From Curtobacterium sp. MCPF17_052 (GTDB lineage Bacteria > Actinomycetota > Actinomycetes > Actinomycetales > Microbacteriaceae): a stretch of 64,000 nucleotides of DNA. Shown piece after piece: positions 51,129 to 59,170 of this stretch. Positions within the stretch are counted from its first letter, which is position 1, and every line of letters begins with the position of its first letter. The stretch lies in NCBI RefSeq assembly GCF_003234085.1, contig NZ_QKSD01000008.1:124001-188000 (forward strand). The letters are read 5' to 3'. Below the pieces are notes generated by a model. That model did not search any database. It saw only the letters and a list, made by a program, of their open reading frames with translations, and was not told where the DNA came from. The position numbers were made by a program, and so were the translations under genes.

Positions 51129-52280
51129 TCAGTCGAGGTCGGCGATCCCGACGCGTCCGAGCTCGGTCCAGAGGCCGGCACCGTCCGGGGCGTAGACCCA
51201 CGGCACGGTGGAGTCGCGGGTGCGCTCCTGGGCGCGCGATCGACCACCGGCGAGGACGGCCTCGCTCGTCGACAACTGTCGGATCGCGACCGCGGCGACG
51301 TTCTCGGGGTGCTCCCGGGCGAACTCGCCGTAGAGGTGCTCGTCGTGCTGTCCGTCGTCGCCGACGAGCAGCCACTGGATGTCCGGGAAGTCCCGCGCGA
51401 GGCGCCGCAGGTTGTCCTGCTTGTGCTGCTGTCCGCTCCGGAAGAACCGGTCGTGGGTCGGGCCCCAGTCCGTGAGCAGCAGGGTGCCGGACGGGTACAT
51501 GTTCCGGGTCAGGAAGCGTTGCAGGGTCGGTGCCACGTTCCACGCACCGGTGGAGAGGTACACGGTCGCCGCGCCCGGGTGCTGCGCGAGGACCCGCTCG
51601 TAGAGGACCGACATCCCCGGCACGGGACGGCGGGCGTGTTCGGTCAGCACGAACGAGTTCCAGGCGGCGAGCATCGGGCGGGGGAGGCTCGTCACCATCA
51701 CGGTGTCGTCGATGTCCGACAACAGGCCGAAGCGGGTGTCCGGGTGCACCACGAAGACGTCGGCGTCCACGTCGCGCATGCCGCCGGCGGACAGTCGGAT
51801 CGTCTGCCATCCCGGTTCGAGGTCGATCGGGACGATCGCGTCGACCACACCACCGCGGTCGCTCTGGACGGTGTGCGTGCTGCCGCCGGCCGAGATGGTG
51901 ACCTCGGCGTGGTCGACGGCCACGCTCGTGAAGCTGCGCCACCCGCGGACGCCCGTGTACGAGACGTCCGACGCCAGGCCGCGGCGGGTCAGCAGCACCC
52001 GGCAGAGCACGCGGACCCATCCCGGGGCGCCGTAGCCCGTGTACGGGATGACGGTCGGGACCTGACCGCGCTTCCGGGCGTGCTGTTCGCGGTACTCCTG
52101 CACGGCGTCCTCGATGCGGGCGGCCCGGTGCAGGATCGGCTCCGGGATCGCGGTCTCCCACTGCTGGATGCCCCAGGGCGACTGTTCGCGGCGGTCGTGC
52201 TCGCGTTCCACGGACCGTGCGTCCCGCTGCGGGGTGGTTGCCCGGGGCGCGGCAGGGTCCGGAGGCGTCGACTCGGGCAT
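51129..52280 (-). CDS. App1/DUF2183-family phosphatase-like protein
   Basis: A 383-residue protein with the catalytic DxDxT motif of the App1 phosphatidate phosphatase family in LLSDIDDTVMVTS (Asp 189 and Asp 191). STGAWNVAPTLQRFL and LVGDDGQHDEHLYGEFAREHP, with the second acidic site, follow. The ~180-residue N-terminal region is beta-rich. Family members hydrolyse phosphatidic acid in yeast; the bacterial role is unclear. The 143-base gap to the GH15 gene and the 142-base gap to tetR contain no gene. Confidence 0.83.
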   Translation of the reverse strand: MPESTPPDPAAPRATTPQRDARSVEREHDRREQSPWGIQQWETAIPEPILHRAARIEDAVQEYREQHARKRGQVPTVIPYTGYGAPGWVRVLCRVLLTRRGLASDVSYTGVRGWRSFTSVAVDHAEVTISAGGSTHTVQSDRGGVVDAIVPIDLEPGWQTIRLSAGGMRDVDADVFVVHPDTRFGLLSDIDDTVMVTSLPRPMLAAWNSFVLTEHARRPVPGMSVLYERVLAQHPGAATVYLSTGAWNVAPTLQRFLTRNMYPSGTLLLTDWGPTHDRFFRSGQQHKQDNLRRLARDFPDIQWLLVGDDGQHDEHLYGEFAREHPENVAAVAIRQLSTSEAVLAGGRSRAQERTRDSTVPWVYAPDGAGLWTELGRVGIADLD

Positions 52281-52422
52281 CGCACCATCATCCCATGCGG
52301 GGTGGTCCCGCAGCGGGGTCGTGGACCCGACACCCCGGGAATCGCAGCGAAGACCAAGGCGGCGTCTGCGAGAGTTGCCGTCTCAGTCAGTCAGCCCGCG
52401 GTCACCGCGAGAAGGAGTTCAT

Positions 52423-53070
52423 GTGCTCGTCACCGAGGTTTCGAACGCACTGCCGGGGGGATCATCACTGCTCAGGAACGAGCCGGTCCAGGCCCGCAGC
52501 TCGGCGCGCCTCGCAGGTCTGCTCGACGCGGCGGCCGCGGTCATCGACGAGATCGGCTTCGAGCGGCTCACGACGGCCATGGTCGCCGAGCGTGCCGGTG
52601 CGTCGATCGGCACGGTCTACCGGTACTTCCCGGACCGGATCGCCGTGGTCGAGGCCCTCGCCATCCGGTGCACGCAGCGCCTCGCCGCCCGGTTCGTCGA
52701 GACACTCGACGCCTCCGGCGCCACGACGTGGCAGGAAGGCTGCGACGCGCTCATCGACATGACCGCGGAGATGTACCGCACCGAGCCCGGCTTCCGCGCG
52801 ATCCGCTTCGCCGACCTCGACACCACGTCCGGTGACGAGGACGCCGACCGCCTCGCCGCACTCGGCGGAGCCGTCGGCACCGTGATGCGCGAGCGCTTCG
52901 ACCTGCCCCAGTCCGAGGCGATCAACCGGGCCTGGGTCGTGCTGGCCGAGTCCGCGCACGCGGTCCTCGCTCGTGCGCACGTGGACCGCGAGCACCCGGA
53001 CACCGAACTGATCGCGGCCTACCGCGCGATGAGCCGGCCGTACCTGGAGTCGGTGATCGGGGCCTCCTGA
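52423..53070 (+). CDS. TetR-family transcriptional regulator
   Basis: A 215-residue regulator from GTG 52423 with AAGGAG at 52412-52417; the frame is open upstream over an antisense region. The helix-turn-helix lies at about 50-69 (TTAMVAERAGASIGTVYRYF), followed by a helical ligand domain. It lies 179 bases upstream of the opuC operon on the same strand and ends in its own hairpin. Control of that operon is possible but no operator palindrome stands out. Confidence 0.9.
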   Translation: MLVTEVSNALPGGSSLLRNEPVQARSSARLAGLLDAAAAVIDEIGFERLTTAMVAERAGASIGTVYRYFPDRIAVVEALAIRCTQRLAARFVETLDASGATTWQEGCDALIDMTAEMYRTEPGFRAIRFADLDTTSGDEDADRLAALGGAVGTVMRERFDLPQSEAINRAWVVLAESAHAVLARAHVDREHPDTELIAAYRAMSRPYLESVIGAS

Positions 53071-53087
53071 CCGCTGACCCACCTCGG

Positions 53088-53120
53088 ACGCCCGTCCCTC
53101 CGTCGCGGAGGGGCGGGCGT
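53088..53120 (+). terminator. Terminator after the tetR gene
   Basis: Arms ACGCCCGTCCCTCC (53088-53101) and GGAGGGGCGGGCGT (53107-53120) pair over 14 bases with one G-U and a 5-base loop. It begins 17 bases after the tetR stop and separates it from the transporter operon. Confidence 0.7.
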
Positions 53121-53249
53121 TCGTGTCCGAACTGCGCGGACCCGGGGTCGATGTCCGCCAGGCGTCATGCGCCGTCACGACCGAACCGCTATGGGCTCAG
53201 CCCTGTACTGTCGTCCGGTGTCGGGCTACCTCCACCAAGAAGGGCACCC

Positions 53250-54155
53250 ATGATCGAGTTCCGCTCGGTGCGCAAGACCTACCCGGACGGCACGAACGCC
53301 GTCGAGTTGTTCGACCTCGTGATCCCCTCGCGGACCACGACGGTGTTCGTCGGTTCGAGCGGTTGTGGCAAGACCACACTCCTCCGGATGATCAACAGGA
53401 TGATCGATCCGACCTCGGGGTCCGTCCAGATCGACGGTGAGGACATCGCCGGCGTCGACCCGGTGCAGCTCCGCCGTCGCATCGGCTACGTCATGCAGAA
53501 CGCCGGTCTGCTGCCGCACCGCAGGGTCGCGGACAACATCGCGACGGTGCCACTGCTCACCGGGGTCTCGAAGGCCGACGCGCGGAAGCGTGCGCTCGAG
53601 CTGATGGACACGGTCGGCCTCGACCGGTCACTCGCCGATCGCTACCCGTCGCAGCTGTCCGGCGGACAGCAGCAGCGGGTCGGCGTCGCTCGCGGTCTCG
53701 CGGTCGACCCGAACATCCTGCTCATGGACGAGCCGTTCGGCGCCGTCGACCCGCTCGTGCGCAACGACCTGCAGGACGAGTTGATCCGGCTGCAGCGCGA
53801 GTTGGGCAAGACGGTCGTGTTCGTGACGCACGACATCGACGAGGCCTTCAAACTCGGCGACCAGGTCGTCATCCTCAAGAAGGGCGGCGAGATCGCCCAG
53901 CAGGGGACGCCGGCGGAGATCCTCTCCGCGCCGGCGGACGACTTCGTCGCGAACTTCATCGGCGTCGGACGGGGCCGTCGGTCCCTCCGGGTCGAGCAGA
54001 CCCCGACCGGTCCGGTCGTCGTGGACGGTGACGGCCGCGCCGCCGGCGTCCTCACCGGACCCGTGGGCGTCGTCGACGCCGCTGCCGCTGTCCGCTCCGA
54101 GGCCGGGACGCCCAGCGTCCCGGGTGCTGCGGCGCAGGGTGGGAGCACCCGGTGA
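53250..54155 (+). CDS. Compatible-solute ABC transporter ATPase (OpuCA/ProV type)
   Basis: A 301-residue ATPase that drives uptake of an osmoprotectant such as choline, carnitine or glycine betaine. Walker A GSSGCGKTT (35-43), Q-loop in IGYVMQNAGLLPHR, signature LSGGQQQR (136-143), Walker B ILLMDEPFGAVD from about 156. There is no C-terminal CBS pair as in OpuCA of Listeria; instead a ~50-residue low-complexity tail. It is first of a four-gene operon with overlapping junctions. Confidence 0.92.
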   Translation: MIEFRSVRKTYPDGTNAVELFDLVIPSRTTTVFVGSSGCGKTTLLRMINRMIDPTSGSVQIDGEDIAGVDPVQLRRRIGYVMQNAGLLPHRRVADNIATVPLLTGVSKADARKRALELMDTVGLDRSLADRYPSQLSGGQQQRVGVARGLAVDPNILLMDEPFGAVDPLVRNDLQDELIRLQRELGKTVVFVTHDIDEAFKLGDQVVILKKGGEIAQQGTPAEILSAPADDFVANFIGVGRGRRSLRVEQTPTGPVVVDGDGRAAGVLTGPVGVVDAAAAVRSEAGTPSVPGAAAQGGSTR

Positions 54156-54868
54156 AGTGGGTGCTGTCGAACCTCGACACGATCGGGGACGACACGGTCG
54201 CGCACCTGGCGATCGCGATCCCGCCGATCATCATCGCCTTCCTGCTGTCGATCCCGATCGGGTGGCTCGTCGTCCGACTCCGGCGACCCGGCGCACGCCC
54301 GCTCAGCAGCGGTGTGGGCGGAGGCATCGTCACGTTCGCCGGGCTGCTCTACGCCGTCCCGTCGCTGCCACTGTTCATCGCGCTGCCGGGCCTCATCGGC
54401 ACCGGGCTGCAGGACCCCGTGAACATCGTCATCGGCCTCACGCTCTACGGCCTCGCCCTCATGGTCCGGTCCACCGTGGACGGCCTCGGATCGGTCGACC
54501 CCGCCACCACGTCGGCGGCGACCGCGATGGGGTACTCCGGAGCGCAGCGGTTCTTCCGCGTCGACCTGCCGCTCGCCGGTCCGGTGCTGCTCGCGGGCCT
54601 CCGGGTCGTCTCGGTGTCCACGATCTCGCTGACCACGGTCGGCGCGGTGCTCGGTGTCCAGAGCCTCGGATCGCTCTTCACCGACGGCATCGGCCGGAAC
54701 ATCCCGGAGGAGATCGTCGCGGGTGTCGTGATGGTCCTCGTCCTGGCGTTCGCGATCGACGGGTTGCTCGTGCTGCTCGGTCGGATCGTGATGCCGTGGA
54801 CGCGTCGATCGGCGCCCTCGAAGCGTGCGGCCCGCCGCGTGCTCCAGTCTGCGGAGGTCACCGCATGA
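54152..54868 (+). CDS. Compatible-solute ABC transporter permease 1
   Basis: A 238-residue inner-membrane permease with six hydrophobic segments and the coupling motif AATAMGYSGAQRFFRVDLPLAGPVLLAGLRVVSVSTISLTT. GTG 54152 overlaps the ATPase stop, and the stop overlaps the second permease (ATGA). It pairs with the product of the next gene to form the channel (OpuCB type). Confidence 0.92.
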   Translation: MKWVLSNLDTIGDDTVAHLAIAIPPIIIAFLLSIPIGWLVVRLRRPGARPLSSGVGGGIVTFAGLLYAVPSLPLFIALPGLIGTGLQDPVNIVIGLTLYGLALMVRSTVDGLGSVDPATTSAATAMGYSGAQRFFRVDLPLAGPVLLAGLRVVSVSTISLTTVGAVLGVQSLGSLFTDGIGRNIPEEIVAGVVMVLVLAFAIDGLLVLLGRIVMPWTRRSAPSKRAARRVLQSAEVTA

Positions 54869-55593
54869 TCATCGGACAGGCCTTCGGCTGGGTCCTCGAC
54901 CCGGCCAACTACGCCGGTCCCGACGGTGTCTCCGAGCGGCTGTGGGAACACGTCTGGATCTCGCTGCTCGCCGTCGTCATCGCGTCGGTGATCGCGATCC
55001 CGATCGGCTACGCGATCGGCCACACCGGCAAGGCACGCGGCTTCGCGATCGCCCTCTCCGGCGGCATCCGCGCCCTGCCGACGCTCGGTGTGCTCACCCT
55101 GGTGGGCCTGCTGCTCGGCGCGAACCTGCAGGCTCCGCTGTTCGCACTCGTCGTGCTCGCGATCCCGTCGGTGCTCGCCGGGGCGTACGCCGGCATCGAG
55201 TCCGTCGAACCGGTCACCGTCGACGCTGCCCGCGCGCAGGGCATGACCGGGTGGCAGATCCTGACCAAGGTCGAGATCCCGCTCGGACTGCCGCTGCTCG
55301 TCGGCGGCGTCCGCGCCGCCGTGCTCCAGGTCGTCGCCACCGCCACCCTCGCCGCCTACGTCGGATCGGGTGGGCTCGGCGGGTACGTGTTCCTCGGGCT
55401 CAAGACCCAGGACTACGCCATGATGCTCGGCGCCTCCATCCTCGTGATCGCACTCGCGATCGCGTTCGAGATCGTCTTCTCCGTGCTCCAGCGGGCGGTG
55501 GTGCCCGCGGGCATCGCCGACCGCCCGACGCGGCGACGCTCGGGATCGCGTGAGCGGCCCCACACCCCCATCCCGGAAGGAACCCCCTCGTGA
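54865..55593 (+). CDS. Compatible-solute ABC transporter permease 2
   Basis: A 242-residue permease from ATG 54865; the open frame reaching back to 54028 is read-through of the first permease region. Six hydrophobic segments and the motif DAARAQGMTGWQILTKVEIPLGLPLLVGGVRAA mark the ATPase contact. OpuCD type. A basic 25-residue C-terminal tail follows the last helix. The stop overlaps the binding-protein start. Confidence 0.92.
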   Translation: MIIGQAFGWVLDPANYAGPDGVSERLWEHVWISLLAVVIASVIAIPIGYAIGHTGKARGFAIALSGGIRALPTLGVLTLVGLLLGANLQAPLFALVVLAIPSVLAGAYAGIESVEPVTVDAARAQGMTGWQILTKVEIPLGLPLLVGGVRAAVLQVVATATLAAYVGSGGLGGYVFLGLKTQDYAMMLGASILVIALAIAFEIVFSVLQRAVVPAGIADRPTRRRSGSRERPHTPIPEGTPS

Positions 55594-56513
55594 TCACAGC
55601 ACCCAAGCTCCGCGCCGGCATCGCCGCCGCGGTCGCCGTCGGCGTGGCCGCCGCCCTCGCCGGCTGCTCCTCCAGCAGCCCGCTCGACAGCGGCTCCAGC
55701 TCGTCCTCGGACTCGAAGACGATCGTCGTCGGGTCGCAGCAGTACTACTCGAACGAGATCATCGCCGAGCTCTACGCCCAGGTCCTCGAGAAGGACGGCT
55801 TCCAGGTGAAGCGGAACTTCAACATCGGGCAGCGCGAGGTCTACCTCCCGCAGCTCGAGAAGGGCGCGATCGACGTCATGCCCGAGTACGGCGGCAACCT
55901 GCTGCAGTACTTCGACAAGAACTCGACCGCGAAGTCCGAGTCCGAGATCACGGACGGCCTGAAGAGCGCCCTGCCGAAGGGGCTCCGTGCCCTGGACGCC
56001 GCCGAGGCCACCGACCAGGACAGCTACACCGTCACGAAGAAGTTCTCCGAGGAGAACGACGTGACGAGCCTTGCCGACCTCTCGAAGGTCAAGGGCACGC
56101 TGACCGTCGGCGCGAACTCGGAGAACCAGACGCGTCCGTACGGTCCGAAGGGCCTGAAGTCGGTCTACGGCGTGACGGTCCAGTCCAAGGCGATCGAGGA
56201 CTCCGGCGGGGCCCTGACGGTCAAGGCGCTGAAGGACGGCACCGTGCAGCTGGCGGACATCTACACCGCCGACCCGAGCATCAAGGCGAACGACTTCGTG
56301 ACGCTCGAGGACCCGAAGAACCTCATCGTTCCGCAGAACGTCACCCCGGTCGTCTCGAGCAAGGTCGACGACAAGGCGGCGGCCGACATCGACAAGGTGA
56401 GCAAGGTCCTGACGACCGAGGCGCTCATCGAGCTCAACACCAAGAGCACCGTCGACAAGGAGAAGGCCTCGACCATCGCGAAGGACTTCCTGACCGACGA
56501 GGGCCTGCTCTAG
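55590..56513 (+). CDS. Compatible-solute-binding lipoprotein (OpuCC/ProX type)
   Basis: A 307-residue lipoprotein: the signal ends AAALAGC (Cys 26), then a Ser-rich linker and a substrate-binding fold (KTIVVGSQQYYSNEIIAELYAQVLE, GAIDVMPEYGGNLLQYF, ADIYTADPSIKANDFV). GTG 55590 overlaps the permease stop. The exact ligand (betaine, choline or carnitine) cannot be decided without the aromatic-box alignment. Confidence 0.92.
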   Translation: MITAPKLRAGIAAAVAVGVAAALAGCSSSSPLDSGSSSSSDSKTIVVGSQQYYSNEIIAELYAQVLEKDGFQVKRNFNIGQREVYLPQLEKGAIDVMPEYGGNLLQYFDKNSTAKSESEITDGLKSALPKGLRALDAAEATDQDSYTVTKKFSEENDVTSLADLSKVKGTLTVGANSENQTRPYGPKGLKSVYGVTVQSKAIEDSGGALTVKALKDGTVQLADIYTADPSIKANDFVTLEDPKNLIVPQNVTPVVSSKVDDKAAADIDKVSKVLTTEALIELNTKSTVDKEKASTIAKDFLTDEGLL

Positions 56514-56555
56514 GTCGCACGGACACCCCGGATCCCGCGTCGTTCTGCGGGGTCC

Positions 56556-56598
56556 ACGACGACAGGCGTCGGGCATCGAGCCCGGCGCCTGTCGTCGT
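56556..56598 (+). terminator. Terminator after the opuC operon
   Basis: Arms ACGACGACAGGCGTCGGGC (56556-56574) and GCCCGGCGCCTGTCGTCGT (56580-56598) pair over 19 bases with one G-U around a 5-base loop, 43 bases after the last opuC stop. It also insulates the cyd promoter region. Confidence 0.75.
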
Positions 56599-56629
56599 TC
56601 CCGGGACGCTCGTCCATGACACTTGTTCC

Positions 56630-56669
56630 GCACGGTTGTGCCGTGCACTACGTCTGCACGTTCGTGCAG
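56630..56669. promoter_or_regulatory. Two inverted repeats upstream of cydA
   Basis: GCACGG-TTGTG-CCGTGC (56630-56646) and CTGCACG-TT-CGTGCAG (56654-56669) lie about 15-80 bases before the candidate -10. A third dyad TGTCGA...TCGACA (56687-56692, 56703-56708) spans the promoter spacer. Their spacing suggests regulator binding. They do not match the Rex consensus as I know it. Which protein binds is unknown. Confidence 0.45.
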
Positions 56670-56685
56670 CAGTGCCCTCTACAAC

Positions 56686-56715
56686 TTGTCGAACCGGGCC
56701 GCTCGACAGTACCGT
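56686..56715 (+). promoter_or_regulatory. Candidate promoter of cydABDC
   Basis: TTGTCG (56686-56691) and TACCGT (56710-56715) are separated by 18 bases. The -10 lies 6 bases before ATG 56722, suggesting a leaderless cydA mRNA. This is the only leaderless candidate in the window with a reasonable -35. Confidence 0.45.
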
Positions 56716-56721
56716 CGAAGC

Positions 56722-58134
56722 ATGAACGACCTCCTGGACCCGCTCCTGCTGTCGCGGTGGCAGTTCGGTCTGACGACGATCTACCACTTCCTCTTCGTCC
56801 CGCTGACGATCGGCATGGCCGTCGTCGTCGCGGTGTTCCAGACCGCCTGGGTCCGGACCGGTCGTGCGCACTACCTGCAGCTGACGCGGTTCTTCGGACG
56901 GATCTTCCTCATCAACTTCGCGATGGGGGTCGTCACCGGCATCGTGCAGGAGTTCCAGTTCGGCATGAACTGGTCGGACTACTCGCGCTTCGTCGGCGAC
57001 GTCTTCGGCGCCCCGCTCGCGCTCGAGGGCATCCTGGCGTTCTTCTTCGAGGCGGCGTTCATCGGCGTCTGGATCTTCGGCTGGGACCGCCTGCCGAAGA
57101 AGCTGCACCTGGCGAGCATCTGGTGCGTCAGCGCGGGCACGATCATGTCGGCGTACTTCATCATCGCCGCGAACGCGTTCATGCAGCACCCGGTGGGCTA
57201 CGCGATCAACGAGGCGAAGGGTCGCGCCGAACTCACCGACATCTGGGCCGTCCTCGGGAACAAGGTCGCCCTCGCCGCATTCCCGCACACGGTCTTCGCG
57301 TGCTTCATGGTCGCCGCCGGCGTGATCATCTCGGTCGCCGCGTACCACCTGGCGCGCAACCAGAACCTCGAGACGATGATGCCGGCGCTGAAGTTCGGCC
57401 TCTGGACGATGGTCGCGGCCGGCGCCCTCACGGTCCTCACCGGTGACCAGCTCGGTCTCACCATGGTCGACACGCAGCCGATGAAGATGGCCGCGGCCGA
57501 GGCGCTGTACAACACCGCGACCGGCAAGGACGCCTCGTTCTCGATCTTCACGCTCGGCACGCCCGACGGCGTCACCGAACTCTTCTCGATCCGGGTGCCG
57601 TACCTGCTGTCCTTCCTGTCGACGCACACCTTCTCCGGCACGGTCGAGGGCATCAACGACCTGCAGGCGCAGTACACGCAGGTCTACGGGCCGGGCGACT
57701 ACAAGCCGATCATCTGGGTGACCTACTGGTCCTTCCGCTGGATGATCGCCCTCGGGGTCGGCGCCGTGATGGTCTCGCTCGCCGGACTCTGGCTGACGCG
57801 CAAGGGCCGCTTCCCGCAGCAGCGGTGGGTCTGGCGCATCGCGATCTGGGCCGTGCCGCTGCCGATGGCCGCGATGATCGTCGGCTGGGTCTTCACCGAG
57901 ATGGGCCGCCAGCCCTGGCTCGTGTTCGGCCTGCTCAAGACGGCCGACGGCGTCTCCCCGAACGTGACGGGCCTCGAGGTCCTCATCTCGCTCGTCGTGT
58001 TCACCCTCATCTACGGATCCCTCGCGGTGGTCGAGTTCCGACTGGTCAAGAAGGTCGCCCAGGAGGGCCCGGCCGCTCCGGCCGAGGTCGACGCGGAGAC
58101 CGGCGAGGTCAAGCACGAAGTGACGGTCTACTAG
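56722..58134 (+). CDS. cydA: Cytochrome bd oxidase subunit I
   Basis: Quinol oxidase subunit with haems b558, b595 and d. The 470-residue length, shorter than E. coli CydA, indicates a short Q-loop. His 22 in LTTIYHFLF, the EFQFGMNWSDYSRFVGDVFG loop, GDQLGLTMVDTQPMKMAAAE and EMGRQPW near the C terminus are family marks. The frame is open upstream, but ATG 56722 begins at the conserved N terminus. It heads cydABDC and likely serves low-oxygen or stress respiration. Confidence 0.97.
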   Translation: MNDLLDPLLLSRWQFGLTTIYHFLFVPLTIGMAVVVAVFQTAWVRTGRAHYLQLTRFFGRIFLINFAMGVVTGIVQEFQFGMNWSDYSRFVGDVFGAPLALEGILAFFFEAAFIGVWIFGWDRLPKKLHLASIWCVSAGTIMSAYFIIAANAFMQHPVGYAINEAKGRAELTDIWAVLGNKVALAAFPHTVFACFMVAAGVIISVAAYHLARNQNLETMMPALKFGLWTMVAAGALTVLTGDQLGLTMVDTQPMKMAAAEALYNTATGKDASFSIFTLGTPDGVTELFSIRVPYLLSFLSTHTFSGTVEGINDLQAQYTQVYGPGDYKPIIWVTYWSFRWMIALGVGAVMVSLAGLWLTRKGRFPQQRWVWRIAIWAVPLPMAAMIVGWVFTEMGRQPWLVFGLLKTADGVSPNVTGLEVLISLVVFTLIYGSLAVVEFRLVKKVAQEGPAAPAEVDAETGEVKHEVTVY

Positions 58135-58152
58135 AGATGGAAGCTGCCTGAG

Positions 58153-59157
58153 ATGGACCTGCCTGTTCTGTGGTTCGCGATCGTCGGACTCTTCTTCGTC
58201 GGGTACTTCGTGCTCGACGGGTTCGACTTCGGTGTCGGCATGTCCCTGCCGTTCCTCGGCAGGGACGATACCGACCGCCGTGTGCTCATCAACACCATCG
58301 GCCCGGTCTGGGACCTCAACGAGACCTGGGTGATCGTCGCGGGAGCCTGCCTGTTCGCCGCCTTCCCCGAGTGGTACGCGACGATGTTCTCCGGCTTCTA
58401 CCTGGCACTGCTGCTCATCCTCGCCGCACTGATCCTGCGCGGGGTGTCGTTCGAGTACCGGCACCAGGACAAGCACCTGGCATGGAAGCGCCGGTTCGAC
58501 CTGATGATCGTGGTCGGCAGCGCGGTGCCGTCGTTCCTCTGGGGCGTCGCGTTCGGCAACGTCGTCCGGGGGATCCCGATGGACGCCGGGCACAACTACA
58601 CCGGCACGCTGTTCGACCTGCTCAACCCGTTCGCACTGCTCGCCGGCGCCACCACCCTGCTGGTCTTCTTCACCCACGGCGTCGTGTTCGTGGCGCTGAA
58701 GACCGAGGGCGAGATGCGCGAGCGGGCGATGCGCCTGGCGAAGCGGGCCGGAGTCGTCACCATCGTGGTCGCCGCCGTGTTCCTGGTCACGATGGCGCTC
58801 GTCCGGTCCACCCCGACGTCGCTCGTGCTGTCGGCCGTCGGTGTCGTGGCCCTGGTCGTCGCGGTCCTCTGTGCCGCACGCGGTCGGGAGGGTCGCGCCT
58901 TCACCCTGATGGCCGTCACCATCGCGGCGGTCGTGCTGGCGATGTTCACCGCGGTGTTCCCGGACGTGATGCCCGCCACGAACGACCCGGCGAACAGCCT
59001 GACCGTCGCCAACGCCTCGTCCGGCACGTACACGCTGACGGTCATGAGCTGGGTCGCCCTGGTCTGCATCCCGCTCGTGCTGGCCTACCAGGCGTGGACG
59101 TACTGGGTCTTCCGCAAGCGGGTCTCGCGCGCCACCGTCGCGCAGGCCGCGCACTGA
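58153..59157 (+). CDS. cydB: Cytochrome bd oxidase subunit II
   Basis: A 334-residue membrane partner of CydA with about eight or nine helices. It begins with LPVLWFAIVGLFFVGYFVLDGFDFGVGM, and has GPVWDLNETWVIVAGACLFAAFPEWYA and LRGVSFEYRH, the standard CydB blocks. It starts 18 bases after cydA and ends 13 bases before cydD. Confidence 0.96.
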   Translation: MDLPVLWFAIVGLFFVGYFVLDGFDFGVGMSLPFLGRDDTDRRVLINTIGPVWDLNETWVIVAGACLFAAFPEWYATMFSGFYLALLLILAALILRGVSFEYRHQDKHLAWKRRFDLMIVVGSAVPSFLWGVAFGNVVRGIPMDAGHNYTGTLFDLLNPFALLAGATTLLVFFTHGVVFVALKTEGEMRERAMRLAKRAGVVTIVVAAVFLVTMALVRSTPTSLVLSAVGVVALVVAVLCAARGREGRAFTLMAVTIAAVVLAMFTAVFPDVMPATNDPANSLTVANASSGTYTLTVMSWVALVCIPLVLAYQAWTYWVFRKRVSRATVAQAAH

Positions 59158-59170
59158 CCGGGAGGCACGT

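Noticed and set aside
51099..51137. Three GTCGAG copies at 16-17 base spacing near the App1 stop as an operator array
   Set aside because: Copies are short, one lies in coding sequence, and the hexamer is common in this composition.
56630..56669. Rex-binding site upstream of cydA
   Set aside because: The inverted repeats do not match the TTGTGA-N6-TCACAA-type pattern, so no regulator is named.
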